A stretch of 64,000 bases of DNA. Source: DSVQ01 sp964484765 (GTDB lineage Bacteria; Planctomycetota; Planctomycetia; Planctomycetales; Planctomycetaceae). Positions 55,953-64,000 of this stretch are shown piece after piece. Numbering within the stretch: position 1 is the first letter of the stretch; each line of letters opens with the position of its first letter. Location: positions 44,311 to 108,310 of the forward strand of contig CAZAGI010000019.1 in assembly GCA_964484765.1 (NCBI GenBank), read 5' to 3'. The position numbers were made by a program, and so were the translations under genes. The notes under the pieces were generated by a model that was not told where the DNA came from, did not search any database, and saw only the letters and a list, made by a program, of their open reading frames with translations.

Positions 55953-57380
55953 TTACGACCAATACGCAGCTACGGCGGTGGTGACCGTGCGGAGCGGTAA
56001 GTCGTTGTAAAGCGGTTGACACCAGTCGGTCCAGCGATCGTTTGGAACGGCCTCCAATCCGACCTCCACAATCTCGTCGACGGTCACGCTTTCGCGCAAT
56101 GCCAGACGCAGCATTGCCGACCGGAAACTCGGGTAATCACGCAGCTCCGCCGACAGCAAACCGGCGCTGATCACTGGTGTAATCTGGCTCCGCCGTTCGT
56201 CGCGCGACAACGGCGAATGACTCCTGTTGATCTCCGCAAACAGACTATGCAGCGCGATCAGGTACTGATCCGGAAAGAGCGTCGCAAACGAATCGAGTTC
56301 CTCCAGCGCGCGTGGAGGGTTGCCGACCCAGCCGTCGATCAATTGACGTGCGAACTCGGCGGTTTCTTCACCCGAGCGATTCCAGGCGTAGCGCACGAGT
56401 TCAACCAGTTGTCGCTGCGATGAATTCGCCCGCTGGATCGGCGCATCGACAGCTGTCGCCTGCCACGTTTCGGCGAGAATCTGCAGATCGGCGAGGCGGT
56501 CAAACGCTGCGCTGGCTTCAATTTCATACTCTTCGAAGTCCCGGAGCGCTTCCAGACAGGCTTTGAACTCCGTGATCGCCTCGCGCCGCCGACGCCATGC
56601 CAGAAAATCGGCTGCGAGAAACAGGACCGACATCCAGATCTTTCGGTCTTCGACGATGAATTGCCCACGCAGTGTGTTGAGGTCGTCGCGGATGCATTCC
56701 CAACGATTGTCCACCGTCGCCCACTTCCAGCGGGCTTGCAGCAGTTGCCGCAGATGCGGACGCGATGTCGGCAATTGCATCAGTTCGGCACACCGGCTGG
56801 AAGTCGCTTCGATTGCGGAGTGGTCGAGCCACTGCAGATAGACCCACCAGGGGCGCGACCACGGAGGACTGCCGCTGACCGCTGGCGTCAACCATTCTCC
56901 CGGCGAACGATCGGGGTCGAGACTGGCATCGAGCCGCAGCAGCCAGAACAGTTGCAGGCGGGTGTTCTTGTGCTGCGCGTGCCGTTCGACAAGCGCGCAC
57001 AACTGCCGATACGCGCCCGCGTGGTCGCCGTCGATCGCTCGTTGCCACGCCGCGCGGGCGAGAGCGTCGGGGTCTTCCACGACGGTAGACGTGGGGGCAA
57101 ACTCGGCCAGCGGCGTTGCGGCTGGCGACGTGTCGGTGCATTCGGGGATCGACTCCTCAATTGCGAACTGGCCGCGAAATTCCACAAACCGCTGCAACCA
57201 TTCGTAGGCTTGCCGCACCCGCATGAAGTGATCGGGGAACCGCTCGGGCGAGAACCGCTTCACCAGTTGGTTGTAAGCCCGCCGCAGTCCGCGCTCGTCG
57301 GTCTCCTCGGTGATGCCGAGCAGCTCATACGGATCTTTCGGCCAATCGCGGAAGTCATCGGACAGCGACTCAGGCGGCAT
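55953..57380 (-). CDS. Atypical J-domain protein, soluble HscC-type partner
   Basis: The product has 475 residues from ATG 57380. Residues 16-66 look like a J domain: DPYELLGITEETDERGLRRA, then QLVKRFSPERFPDHFMRVRQ and AYEWLQRF. The HPD tripeptide is absent; the loop reads SPERFP, as in E. coli DjlB/DjlC-type partners of HscC, where RPDEDP-like sequences occur. The rest is helical with many Trp and charged residues, without another known domain. It is the third gene of a set headed by an Hsp70; a chaperone-partner role is inferred from the J-like segment and context. Confidence 0.75.
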   Translation of the reverse strand: MPPESLSDDFRDWPKDPYELLGITEETDERGLRRAYNQLVKRFSPERFPDHFMRVRQAYEWLQRFVEFRGQFAIEESIPECTDTSPAATPLAEFAPTSTVVEDPDALARAAWQRAIDGDHAGAYRQLCALVERHAQHKNTRLQLFWLLRLDASLDPDRSPGEWLTPAVSGSPPWSRPWWVYLQWLDHSAIEATSSRCAELMQLPTSRPHLRQLLQARWKWATVDNRWECIRDDLNTLRGQFIVEDRKIWMSVLFLAADFLAWRRRREAITEFKACLEALRDFEEYEIEASAAFDRLADLQILAETWQATAVDAPIQRANSSQRQLVELVRYAWNRSGEETAEFARQLIDGWVGNPPRALEELDSFATLFPDQYLIALHSLFAEINRSHSPLSRDERRSQITPVISAGLLSAELRDYPSFRSAMLRLALRESVTVDEIVEVGLEAVPNDRWTDWCQPLYNDLPLRTVTTAVAAYWS

Positions 57381-57429
57381 GGAAATTCGTGGCCCCAATG
57401 TCCCGCAAGAAACTTGGTGAAGATTGTTG

Positions 57430-58683
57430 TTAAGGAAATCGCGGCGGCGCACCGGGAGCGGGAAAGGGATTGTTACCCGGCATGGATGGTCCAGGACGCG
57501 GCACCTGTGGACCGCTGCGAAATCCTTGCGGACCGAATGACGGCGAGATGGGAGGCCCGGTCCTCCGAGACGACATATTCGGCGGAAGCGGGATCACATT
57601 CGGCATCGGACGGGAGGTGGGGGGAGTCGTCGGATTCTTCGGGCCGAGATCGAAGATTTTCTTCGTGGCGAGTTCGGCCGGCGTCAACTCCTTGTCGTCG
57701 GTGTTTTTCAATCGATCGGCAAGATCGCTGGGAAGCGTCATCGACCGGGGATTTTTCTCGAACGGATTGTTGAACTGCTGACCGTCGCGAAATGTCTTTG
57801 ACTGGTCGAGCGGCAGCGGTGTGGAGTACGGACCAGACGCCCATTTCGGTGACGGTGTGGGATCGCTGCGCAACCCCGCGCCCAGTAACCGCACAGCTAA
57901 CGTCGCACACACGACACCGACCAGGACCCATGCATTGGAGCGCGGCCGCGATTCACTCGCGGATGTGGCGGCGTCCTTCGCGACGGTGACGTTGACCACG
58001 TGCTTCCGTTGCTGCGAGGGGTACGTGTCGGAACCGCCGCGCGAAACCCAGGACAGCAGACCGGAATAGAATCGCTCATAGTCGGGACTTTGCTGCCGAA
58101 ATTCACCCACGGCCGCCAGCCATTCACGACGATGCTGACGAATGGACTCTCCCGCGGCTTGCCGCAGCCGCGCTGCAGCCGGCTCCGTGGCGACGAAGAC
58201 CTTGCGCCAGAGTTCCGCCAATTCTGCCGTGCGGGTTTCGTTCCACTCGGTTTCCGTCGCGACCGGTAGCGACAGCCCGGGCTGCAGTCGATCCAGGCGT
58301 CGCTTCAGCGCCGGAAAGCGCGCTGCGGCGTCGCTCAGCTGCGTCCACTCGGCGGTTCTGGCGGATGGTTCTGTTTCAAAGAATCGTTCGGCAAAACCAT
58401 CGATGGCCTCCCGGAGCCGATATTCAACCTGGCGATTATCGAATGCGTGCTCTTCTGCCGTGTGCGACCAGGGACTGGCCCGGAACGAAAAGGCAGTCAC
58501 GATGTCTTCCGACGGGGAAAACTCGACGGTCTGCAATCGTTTCAGGAATGCCGCCTGAACCTGCGCTTTCGAAGCATCGGACGAGATTTCCAAAACATCG
58601 TCCGTCCAGCGCAACACATTCGTCGCAGTGACGGGCACGCCGTGCGGTTCGTCCGGATCGTGAGTTTCACCATTCCTGTTCAT
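57430..58683 (-). CDS. Membrane-anchored protein of the Hsp70 operon with weakly J-like N-terminus
   Basis: The product has 417 residues. Start ATG 58683 is chosen: GGAGGAGGT lies 7 bases upstream, within the end of the Hsp70 gene; a GTG at 58692 is overlapped by that site. Residues ~28-62 (DDVLEISSDASKAQVQAAF, then LKRLQTVEFSPSED) loosely parallel the J-like region of the next gene, including an F-S-P loop. One span is at ~250-270 (WVLVGVVCATLAVRLLGAG), and the C-terminal ~130 residues are Pro/Gly/Asn-rich, probably outside. Its function is unknown. Confidence 0.7.
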   Translation of the reverse strand: MNRNGETHDPDEPHGVPVTATNVLRWTDDVLEISSDASKAQVQAAFLKRLQTVEFSPSEDIVTAFSFRASPWSHTAEEHAFDNRQVEYRLREAIDGFAERFFETEPSARTAEWTQLSDAAARFPALKRRLDRLQPGLSLPVATETEWNETRTAELAELWRKVFVATEPAAARLRQAAGESIRQHRREWLAAVGEFRQQSPDYERFYSGLLSWVSRGGSDTYPSQQRKHVVNVTVAKDAATSASESRPRSNAWVLVGVVCATLAVRLLGAGLRSDPTPSPKWASGPYSTPLPLDQSKTFRDGQQFNNPFEKNPRSMTLPSDLADRLKNTDDKELTPAELATKKIFDLGPKNPTTPPTSRPMPNVIPLPPNMSSRRTGPPISPSFGPQGFRSGPQVPRPGPSMPGNNPFPAPGAPPRFP

Positions 58684-60409
58684 CGTCGGCACCTCCTCCG
58701 CCGCCGTGGCCGTGTTCGTTCAGGAACTCTTCCAGGGCTTCGCGATACGAGGCGATCAAGGCCTGGTCCTGCTCTTCGAGGGCGTGCTCAAAGCCGGTCA
58801 GCAATTGATCAAGCCGATCGCGTTCCTGCAGGGCGATTTCCCGAAAAACGCGCTCGGCCCACACCAGCACGTGGCGATTGGCTGCGTCTTCGCGCGGATG
58901 AATCTTCAACGCCTGCATTTGGGAAAGGGCCTGCGTGACCTGTTTCTCGGAGAGATGCCCGGCGAACCGCGTGACCACGTGCGTGCATTTTTTCCCCGTC
59001 GAGACGACGCTCACCTCAACCTCGAGAATGCCATTGAGATCATACGTAAATCGGCAGTCAATCTCCTGGCCCGAGGGGCCGCGGGGAATGCCCGTGACGT
59101 GGAATTCACCCAGCAGCACGTTGTCTTCCACACGGCGGTTTTCTCCCTGGAAGACGCGAATGAAAACTTCCGTCTGATTCGGCGAGACCGTGGAATATCG
59201 TCGGACGCGGCTCACGGGAATCGTTGTATTCCGGTTGATGATCGGATCGAAATACCCGGGCTTTGCCTGCCCGGCGAGTTCCTTGGTGGTTTCAATGCCC
59301 AGCGTGAACGGTGACACGTCGGTGACGACAACGTCCGACAGTGCCTGATCGTTCATGATCAGGCCAGCCTGCACCGCCGCACCGATGGCTACCACTTCAT
59401 CGGGATTGATGCGGCACTGCGGGGGTTTGCCGAAGAGATCGGTGACGCGTTTTCGCACGGTGGCCATGCGCGTGGCCCCACCCACCAGCAGCACTTCGTC
59501 AATCTGGTCCCGTGACAGCCGGGCATCGCCGAGAGCCCGCCGCAGCGGAATCTCGGTCCGGGTCAGCAGGTTTTCTGTCCATGTCGCAAAATCCTCGGGT
59601 CGGACGACCAGTGTGGGGGCGTCTGGTAAAACCTGTCCCTGATGGTCGGGAATGCGAACGGTGGCCGATTCTCCGCGAGAAAGACTGCGCTTGGCAAGTT
59701 CGCATTCGTGCCGCAGTCGGGCGACCATCAGTGGCGCTTCCATTTCCACCCGTTCAAACATTTTTCCGCGGGATTCCAGGACCTTCGCCACAATGGTGGT
59801 GGTGAAGTCTTCTCCCCCCAAAAAGATTTCGCCGGCGGAAGACCGGATTTCCAACACGCCATCCAACCGGTCGACAATCGAGACGTCGAACGTGCCGCCT
59901 CCCAAGTCGTAGACCAGCAGCACACGATCTTCGTGCGCGTCATGAATCCCGTAGGCAATCGCCGCCGCCGTCGGTTCGTTCAAGATCCGGCGGACGTTCA
60001 ATCCGGCGAGCTTGCCCGCTTGAATCGTAGCTTGACGTTGTGGTTCGTGAAAATAGGCCGGAACGGTAATCACGGCGTCGGTGATCGGCTCACCCAAATG
60101 GGCCTCCGCATCCGCTTTCAACGATCGCAGAACGATGCTGGAAAGTTCGATGGCCCCAACCTGGTGTGGACCGAGGGTGATTTTCCAGTCGGAACCCATC
60201 CGGCGTTTGAACGCGGCCGCGCACCGGTCGGGATGCGTCATCATCCATTCGCGCGCCGTCTGCCCGACAACCCAGTGACCATCGGCGTCAATGCCGACAA
60301 CCGACGGCGTCAGCACGCCCCCCAAACTATTGGAAATCAATTGAGGACCATCCGCCGTCCAATAGCCAACCAGCGAGTTCGTCGTTCCCAAATCGATACC
60401 GACAATCAT
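58667..60409 (-). CDS. HscC-like Hsp70 chaperone
   Basis: The product has 580 residues, shorter than DnaK (~640) and close to HscC. ATPase domain ~1-365: IVGIDLGTTNSLVGYW (phosphate 1), LNEPTAAAIAYG, LVYDLGGGTFDVSIVD (phosphate 2) and LLVGGATRMATVRKRV (adenosine). The linker region reads DVVVTDVSPFTLGIE, followed by a substrate-binding beta domain with RNTTIPVSRVRRYSTVSPNQ and a short helical lid ending in HGHGGGGGADDEQEW. The Gly-rich tail overlaps the next gene start. It probably works with the two following gene products; grpE and dnaK are elsewhere. Confidence 0.92.
   Translation of the reverse strand: MIVGIDLGTTNSLVGYWTADGPQLISNSLGGVLTPSVVGIDADGHWVVGQTAREWMMTHPDRCAAAFKRRMGSDWKITLGPHQVGAIELSSIVLRSLKADAEAHLGEPITDAVITVPAYFHEPQRQATIQAGKLAGLNVRRILNEPTAAAIAYGIHDAHEDRVLLVYDLGGGTFDVSIVDRLDGVLEIRSSAGEIFLGGEDFTTTIVAKVLESRGKMFERVEMEAPLMVARLRHECELAKRSLSRGESATVRIPDHQGQVLPDAPTLVVRPEDFATWTENLLTRTEIPLRRALGDARLSRDQIDEVLLVGGATRMATVRKRVTDLFGKPPQCRINPDEVVAIGAAVQAGLIMNDQALSDVVVTDVSPFTLGIETTKELAGQAKPGYFDPIINRNTTIPVSRVRRYSTVSPNQTEVFIRVFQGENRRVEDNVLLGEFHVTGIPRGPSGQEIDCRFTYDLNGILEVEVSVVSTGKKCTHVVTRFAGHLSEKQVTQALSQMQALKIHPREDAANRHVLVWAERVFREIALQERDRLDQLLTGFEHALEEQDQALIASYREALEEFLNEHGHGGGGGADDEQEW
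58691..58699 (-). promoter_or_regulatory. Ribosome binding site inside the Hsp70 tail codons
   Basis: On the minus strand GGAGGAGGT lies 7 bases before ATG 58683. It is part of the GGGGGA codons at the Hsp70 C-terminus and decides the start of the next gene. Overlapping stop and start favour translational coupling. Confidence 0.75.
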
Positions 60410-60712
60410 CCGCTTGCCCTAACCGTCCGATGAAAACTGCGATTTCGTGTGCCGCCGCCGTGACACACATCGGCCTGCCAGCGCTGTTCTCGTCATACTA
60501 CTGATTCTGTCGGGTGTGGCGGCACGCCGCAATCGGAAACGACACGGAAACTCGCCGCGACGTTCGGCGCACCGGTCGCGCGCGAGATCGGGTCGCGGGT
60601 TGGCAATCTACTCGGGACCATTTTCCGCGGACGTGACTTGCATCCCGAAGGAGACGCTGGTACTGAACGCCAAGGCAAAACGTATTCATGAATTCTGCGG
60701 CAGTGCAACAGT
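60410..60712. other. 303-bp divergent gap between hscC-like and PfkB genes
   Basis: Should contain promoters for both flanking genes. A plus-strand open frame from 60447 spans it, but it is Arg-rich and runs into PfkB in another frame, so it is rejected as a gene. No palindromic repeat was noticed. Confidence 0.4.
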
Positions 60713-61678
60713 ATGGATCGATCGCTCGATTGCTTGTGTGCCGGAATCATCGTCGCCGATCAGGTCTGCGAGCCGGTGGCGCAGATGCCGCCGTCCGGTG
60801 GGTTGGCGCTCACCCCGCGGATGGAATTCACCGTCGGCGGGTGTGCGGCGAATGTCGCCGTCGATATGGCGAAACTCGGGTTGCGGGTCGGGCTCAGCGG
60901 CTGTGTGGGGGCCGATCTGTTCGGTCGAGCGGTCTCCGAGATGCTCGAACAAGCCGGTGTGAATTGCCAGGCACTCCGCGCGATCACCACGCATCCCACC
61001 AGCGGGACGTTCGTCATCAATGTGAAAGGCGAAGACCGGCGCTTCATTCATTGCGTCGGCGCGAATGCCGCTTACGACGGCACGCAGATTGCCGATGCCG
61101 ATCTGCAAGCCGCGCGGGTCTTGTACGTCGGCGGGTATTGTCTGCTGTCGAGTCTTACCCCCGACAAGGTGCAGCAGTTGTTTGAACGCGCACGATCCGC
61201 CGGTGTGACAACGGTCCTGGATGTCGTGCTGCCGGAGCAGGGGGACTATCAGGATTGGATTGCTCCCGTGTTGCCGGTCACCGATTGGTTTTTCCCAAAC
61301 TTTGATGAATCGAAGCGCTTGACCGGCCTGGATGATCCGTGGAAGCAAGCGATGCGTTTTCGGCGCGATGGTTGCCGCGGGACGGCGATTACCTGCGGTG
61401 CAGACGGGGCCGTGCTCGACTGTCGCGACGGCCGCTGGCAAGCCGGCGTGTATGATGTACCGGCCGTGGACGCCACCGGCACGGGCGACGCGTTCGTTTC
61501 GGGATTCGTATACGGTTTGCTCCGCGGCGATTCGCCGGATCGGTGTTTGCAGCTTGGAACAGCGCTGGGGGCCAGTTGTGTCCGTCACCTCGGCGCGACG
61601 ACGGGTGTGTTCACAGAACCGGAGCTGATGGCCTTCGTGGAGCGAGAATCACTGATGGTGAAACGCGTTGATGGATAA
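60713..61678 (+). CDS. PfkB-family sugar kinase
   Basis: The product has 321 residues. Ribokinase-type landmarks: MEFTVGGCAANVAVDMAKLG (~40-59) with the G-G substrate motif, GCVGADLFGRAVSEML, and the nucleotide/anion-hole motif VDATGTGDAFVSGFVYGLL with catalytic Asp ~259. It phosphorylates a sugar or nucleoside; the exact substrate (ribose, fructose, adenosine or other) cannot be told. It is monocistronic or co-transcribed with recG, 118 bp downstream. Start ATG 60713. Confidence 0.92.
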   Translation: MDRSLDCLCAGIIVADQVCEPVAQMPPSGGLALTPRMEFTVGGCAANVAVDMAKLGLRVGLSGCVGADLFGRAVSEMLEQAGVNCQALRAITTHPTSGTFVINVKGEDRRFIHCVGANAAYDGTQIADADLQAARVLYVGGYCLLSSLTPDKVQQLFERARSAGVTTVLDVVLPEQGDYQDWIAPVLPVTDWFFPNFDESKRLTGLDDPWKQAMRFRRDGCRGTAITCGADGAVLDCRDGRWQAGVYDVPAVDATGTGDAFVSGFVYGLLRGDSPDRCLQLGTALGASCVRHLGATTGVFTEPELMAFVERESLMVKRVDG

Positions 61679-61681
61679 CAC

Positions 61682-61790
61682 GTGGTGGCATCCACACGCG
61701 GCGCGAAACCGCAAAGCGGCGTCGGCCACCACTGTGAAGTGATCATCGTCGTCTCTTCTACCCAGCCACTATCCACTGCCCACTAGCCAC
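61682..61790. repeat. Composite intergenic repeats before recG
   Basis: GTGGTGGC (61683-61690) and GCCACCAC (61725-61732) flank GCGAAACCGCAAAGCG, the core also present in the hairpin near 11608. A second word, CTTCTACCCAGCCACTATCC (from 61755), resembles the tail of the 52688-52738 repeat. Confidence 0.6.
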
Positions 61791-61796
61791 GATCGC

Positions 61797-63869
61797 ATGG
61801 ATGATCCCCTCCTCACGCCGGTGCAGTTTGTCCGCGGAGTAGGACCGCAGCGGGCGGAGTTGTTCGCCAAACTCGGCATCCACACGGTCACCGATCTGTT
61901 GTGGCATCTCCCGCGGGATGTCCTGGATCTCACGCACCTTTCCGCCGTGTTTGAACTGACCGCCGACCGGGTGCACAGCATCCGTGGCGAAGTAGTGGAT
62001 CGTGATGCCCGGCTCACGTCCACCGGAAAAACGATGACGGCGCTCCTCTTCAAGTGCGACGGCGGATTCGTTCGTGCGGTCTGGTTCAACCAGCCGTATA
62101 TGTTGCGAAAGTACGAACTCGGTCAGCACGTCTTAGTGACCGGGCAGCCGAAGAACCGTGATCGCCGCTGGGAGTTTTCGCATCCCGAGACGCAGCCGCT
62201 GGACGTCGACGACGACGATCACACCGCTGCACCGGGCGTGCTGCCGCGGTATCCGCTCACCGAGGGCTTGCGGATGCGTGATGTCCGCCGGGCCACCGCC
62301 GCCGCAGTGGACGAGTACGCGGATCAACTCGCCGAATTTTTGCCGGACGATTTCCGCACGGAATGTGCGTTGCCGCGGCTGTCGGACGCGATCCGGCAGT
62401 TGCACAGTCCGCAGACGATGGACGAATACCGGGCCGGTCGCCGCCGGGTGTTGCTCGATGATCTCCTGGAATTCGAGATTGCGGTCGTGCTGCGCCGCCG
62501 GGCGTGGAACCGCGAAAACAAAGCGGTTCCGTTACCGTGCACCAGCAAGATCGACGCCCGGATCCGCCGCTTGTTTTCGTTCCGGTTCACCGCGGGGCAA
62601 GACCAGGCCGTGAAGGAAATCACTGCGGACATGGCGCAGCCGCGGGCCATGCACCGGCTGTTGCAGGCGGATGTTGGTGCGGGCAAGACGGCCATCGCCG
62701 TGTATGCCATGCTCGTCGCGATCGCCAACGGAATGCAAGCCGTGCTGATGGCCCCGACGGAAGTGCTCGCGCAGCAGCATTGGAACACAATCGAGTCCAT
62801 CCTCGAACACAGCCGCGTCGAACGGCGCTTGCTCACCGGGCAACTCACACCGTCGCTTCGCAACACCGTGCGTGAGGAAATCGCCACCGGCAAAGCGCAG
62901 CTCATCATCGGGACGCAGGCACTCATTCAGGACAGCGTGACGTTTCATCGGCTGGGACTCGCTGTCATTGATGAACAACATAAATTCGGTGTCGGACAGC
63001 GCGGTCGATTTCAGTCCGGGGAAATGGCACCGCATCGACTGGTGATGACCGCAACGCCAATCCCCCGCAGTTTGTGTCTGACGCAGTTCGGAGATCTCGA
63101 GCTCACATCGATTCGCGAGTTACCGCCCGGTCGCCAGCGCGTGGTGACCAGCCGGGTGACGGGCGAAGCGGTCCCGAAAGCGTGGGATTTCTTGCGAAAA
63201 AAACTCCGCGAAGGCCGGCAGGCATATCTCGTTTGTCCGCGGATCGAAGGCGACGAACACGACGATTCCCCTGGTGCGGAAGCGCTGTTTCGTTCGGTGT
63301 CACACGGTGAGTTGCAGGGCTTCCGGGTGGGTCTCGTGCACGGTCAGCAGGAGCGTGACCGCCGGGCGGAGACGATGGAGGCGTTCCGTCGCGGCGAGCT
63401 CGATGTGCTGGTGGCCACCACGGTGATCGAAGTCGGTGTCGATGTTCCCAATGCCACGTTGATGATGATTTTCGCCGCGGAACGATTTGGACTGTCGCAA
63501 CTGCACCAGCTGCGCGGCCGCATCTGCCGCGGATTGTTTCAGGGGTACTGCTTCCTGCAATCGGATGCGACGCAACCGGAAGCCGTGCGGCGGTTGTCGG
63601 CACTAGAAGCCACTGCGGACGGTTTTCAACTCGCGGAAGTCGACTTTGAACTCCGCGGCCCCGGCGATGTGCTGGGGACACGCCAGCACGGCGACATGCC
63701 GTTGCGTGTGGCCGACCTGGCGCGCGATCGCGACTTGCTGGAGGAATCCCGCGTGATCGCTGTTGCCGTCGTGGACGACGGCCGCATCGACACGCCGGAG
63801 TTTTTCCCGCTCAAGTTGCGCGTGCTGGAACGCTTCGGCAAAATGATGGACCTGCCGCAGGCGGGGTAG
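61797..63869 (+). CDS. recG: ATP-dependent DNA helicase RecG
   Basis: The product has 690 residues, the usual length. The N-terminal wedge domain (~1-200) includes LTPVQFVRGVGPQRAELFAK. Helicase motifs: Walker A ADVGAGKTA (~289-297), the DEQH box AVIDEQHKFGVGQR (~392), TATPIPRSL and the C-terminal ATTVIEVGVDVPNATLM and QLHQLRGRICRG. It reverses stalled replication forks and branch-migrates Holliday junctions. The Walker and DEQH residues are all present, so it should be active. Its stop is ~70 bp before a low-quality contig end. Confidence 0.97.
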   Translation: MDDPLLTPVQFVRGVGPQRAELFAKLGIHTVTDLLWHLPRDVLDLTHLSAVFELTADRVHSIRGEVVDRDARLTSTGKTMTALLFKCDGGFVRAVWFNQPYMLRKYELGQHVLVTGQPKNRDRRWEFSHPETQPLDVDDDDHTAAPGVLPRYPLTEGLRMRDVRRATAAAVDEYADQLAEFLPDDFRTECALPRLSDAIRQLHSPQTMDEYRAGRRRVLLDDLLEFEIAVVLRRRAWNRENKAVPLPCTSKIDARIRRLFSFRFTAGQDQAVKEITADMAQPRAMHRLLQADVGAGKTAIAVYAMLVAIANGMQAVLMAPTEVLAQQHWNTIESILEHSRVERRLLTGQLTPSLRNTVREEIATGKAQLIIGTQALIQDSVTFHRLGLAVIDEQHKFGVGQRGRFQSGEMAPHRLVMTATPIPRSLCLTQFGDLELTSIRELPPGRQRVVTSRVTGEAVPKAWDFLRKKLREGRQAYLVCPRIEGDEHDDSPGAEALFRSVSHGELQGFRVGLVHGQQERDRRAETMEAFRRGELDVLVATTVIEVGVDVPNATLMMIFAAERFGLSQLHQLRGRICRGLFQGYCFLQSDATQPEAVRRLSALEATADGFQLAEVDFELRGPGDVLGTRQHGDMPLRVADLARDRDLLEESRVIAVAVVDDGRIDTPEFFPLKLRVLERFGKMMDLPQAG

Positions 63870-63920
63870 TGCGGAACGTATCGAATGAATTCCGCTGCGA
63901 GGTCGTGGGACAGTCTGAAG

Positions 63921-64000
63921 AGTCGGGGGGGGGGGGGGGGGGCAGGGGGGGGGTATTAAATTTTAAATTTTTGTGTAGGTGGCGGGCCCCCCCGGCACGC
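63921..64000. other. Low-complexity contig end
   Basis: A run of about 18 G, then CA, then 9 G, then T/A-rich and C-rich bases. This is typical of sequencing or assembly artefact at a contig edge rather than biology. Confidence 0.7.

Noticed and set aside
60447..60962. Plus-strand open frame before and inside the PfkB gene
   Set aside because: Arg/Ser-rich, in another frame than PfkB, without conserved motifs; overlaps a well-supported gene.

Overview
The window comes from a planctomycete, most likely order Planctomycetales; the genus is not resolvable by eye. The evidence is family content: a Tat-exported DUF1501 protein, a DUF1549/DUF1553 protein with a planctomycete-type cytochrome motif, a DUF1559 pseudopilin-like protein beside a small carboxypeptidase-regulatory-like lipoprotein, a 1101-residue PVC-type heme-binding dehydrogenase-like protein, an Hanks-type Ser/Thr kinase, and many palindromic intergenic repeats. 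The DNA is GC-rich (by eye, about 60%). No CRISPR array, rRNA, prophage or transposase was seen. The last ~100 bases look like a poor-quality contig end.

Layout. 2-3089: three plus-strand envelope genes, the last a cysteine-rich DUF11 protein. 3248-6322: a YtrA-type GntR/ABC exporter operon with a promoter overlapped by a perfect palindrome. 6338-13760: DUF1501 facing away from a DUF1549/DUF1553 gene, followed by a PPC-domain protein. 13931-17273: membrane, GlcG/HbpS-like, DUF1559 and lipoprotein genes, plus an uncalled gene remnant. 17857-22025: PVC-type protein overlapping an orphan DNA methyltransferase. 22219-27885 (minus): greA, proA, fliM, infC, rpmI, rplT, pheS. 28156-32975: PDZ protein, SGNH hydrolase, tRNA-Arg(CCT), Ser/Thr kinase. 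33120-38062 (minus): a complete branched-chain amino acid ABC importer (livK-H-M-G-F). 38210-43955 (minus): a degenerate SGNH protein, an O-methyltransferase, a scramblase/LOR-like protein, and a repeat-rich secreted protein broken by a +1 frameshift. 44369-49935: lipoprotein, a NagA-like deacetylase (minus), a channel-like membrane pair and an esterase. 50038-53653 (minus): a translationally coupled four-gene ABC exporter set. 53816-60409 (minus): ABM monooxygenase-like protein, alkaline phosphatase, then an HscC-type Hsp70 with two unusual J-like partner genes. 60713-63869: PfkB sugar kinase and recG.

The most distinctive candidate system is the Hsp70/atypical-J triad at 55953-60409: a short HscC-like Hsp70 whose Gly-rich tail codons double as the ribosome binding site of the next gene, followed by a membrane-anchored and a soluble protein. 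The soluble one has a J-like N-terminus without a canonical HPD; in the anchored one the resemblance is weaker. Other points worth checking are the homopolymer frameshift in a 108-bp tandem repeat, an SGNH protein that has lost its catalytic Ser, a NagA-like enzyme lacking the usual metal-binding Glu, an isolated fliM beside the translation cluster, and several families of intergenic inverted repeats.
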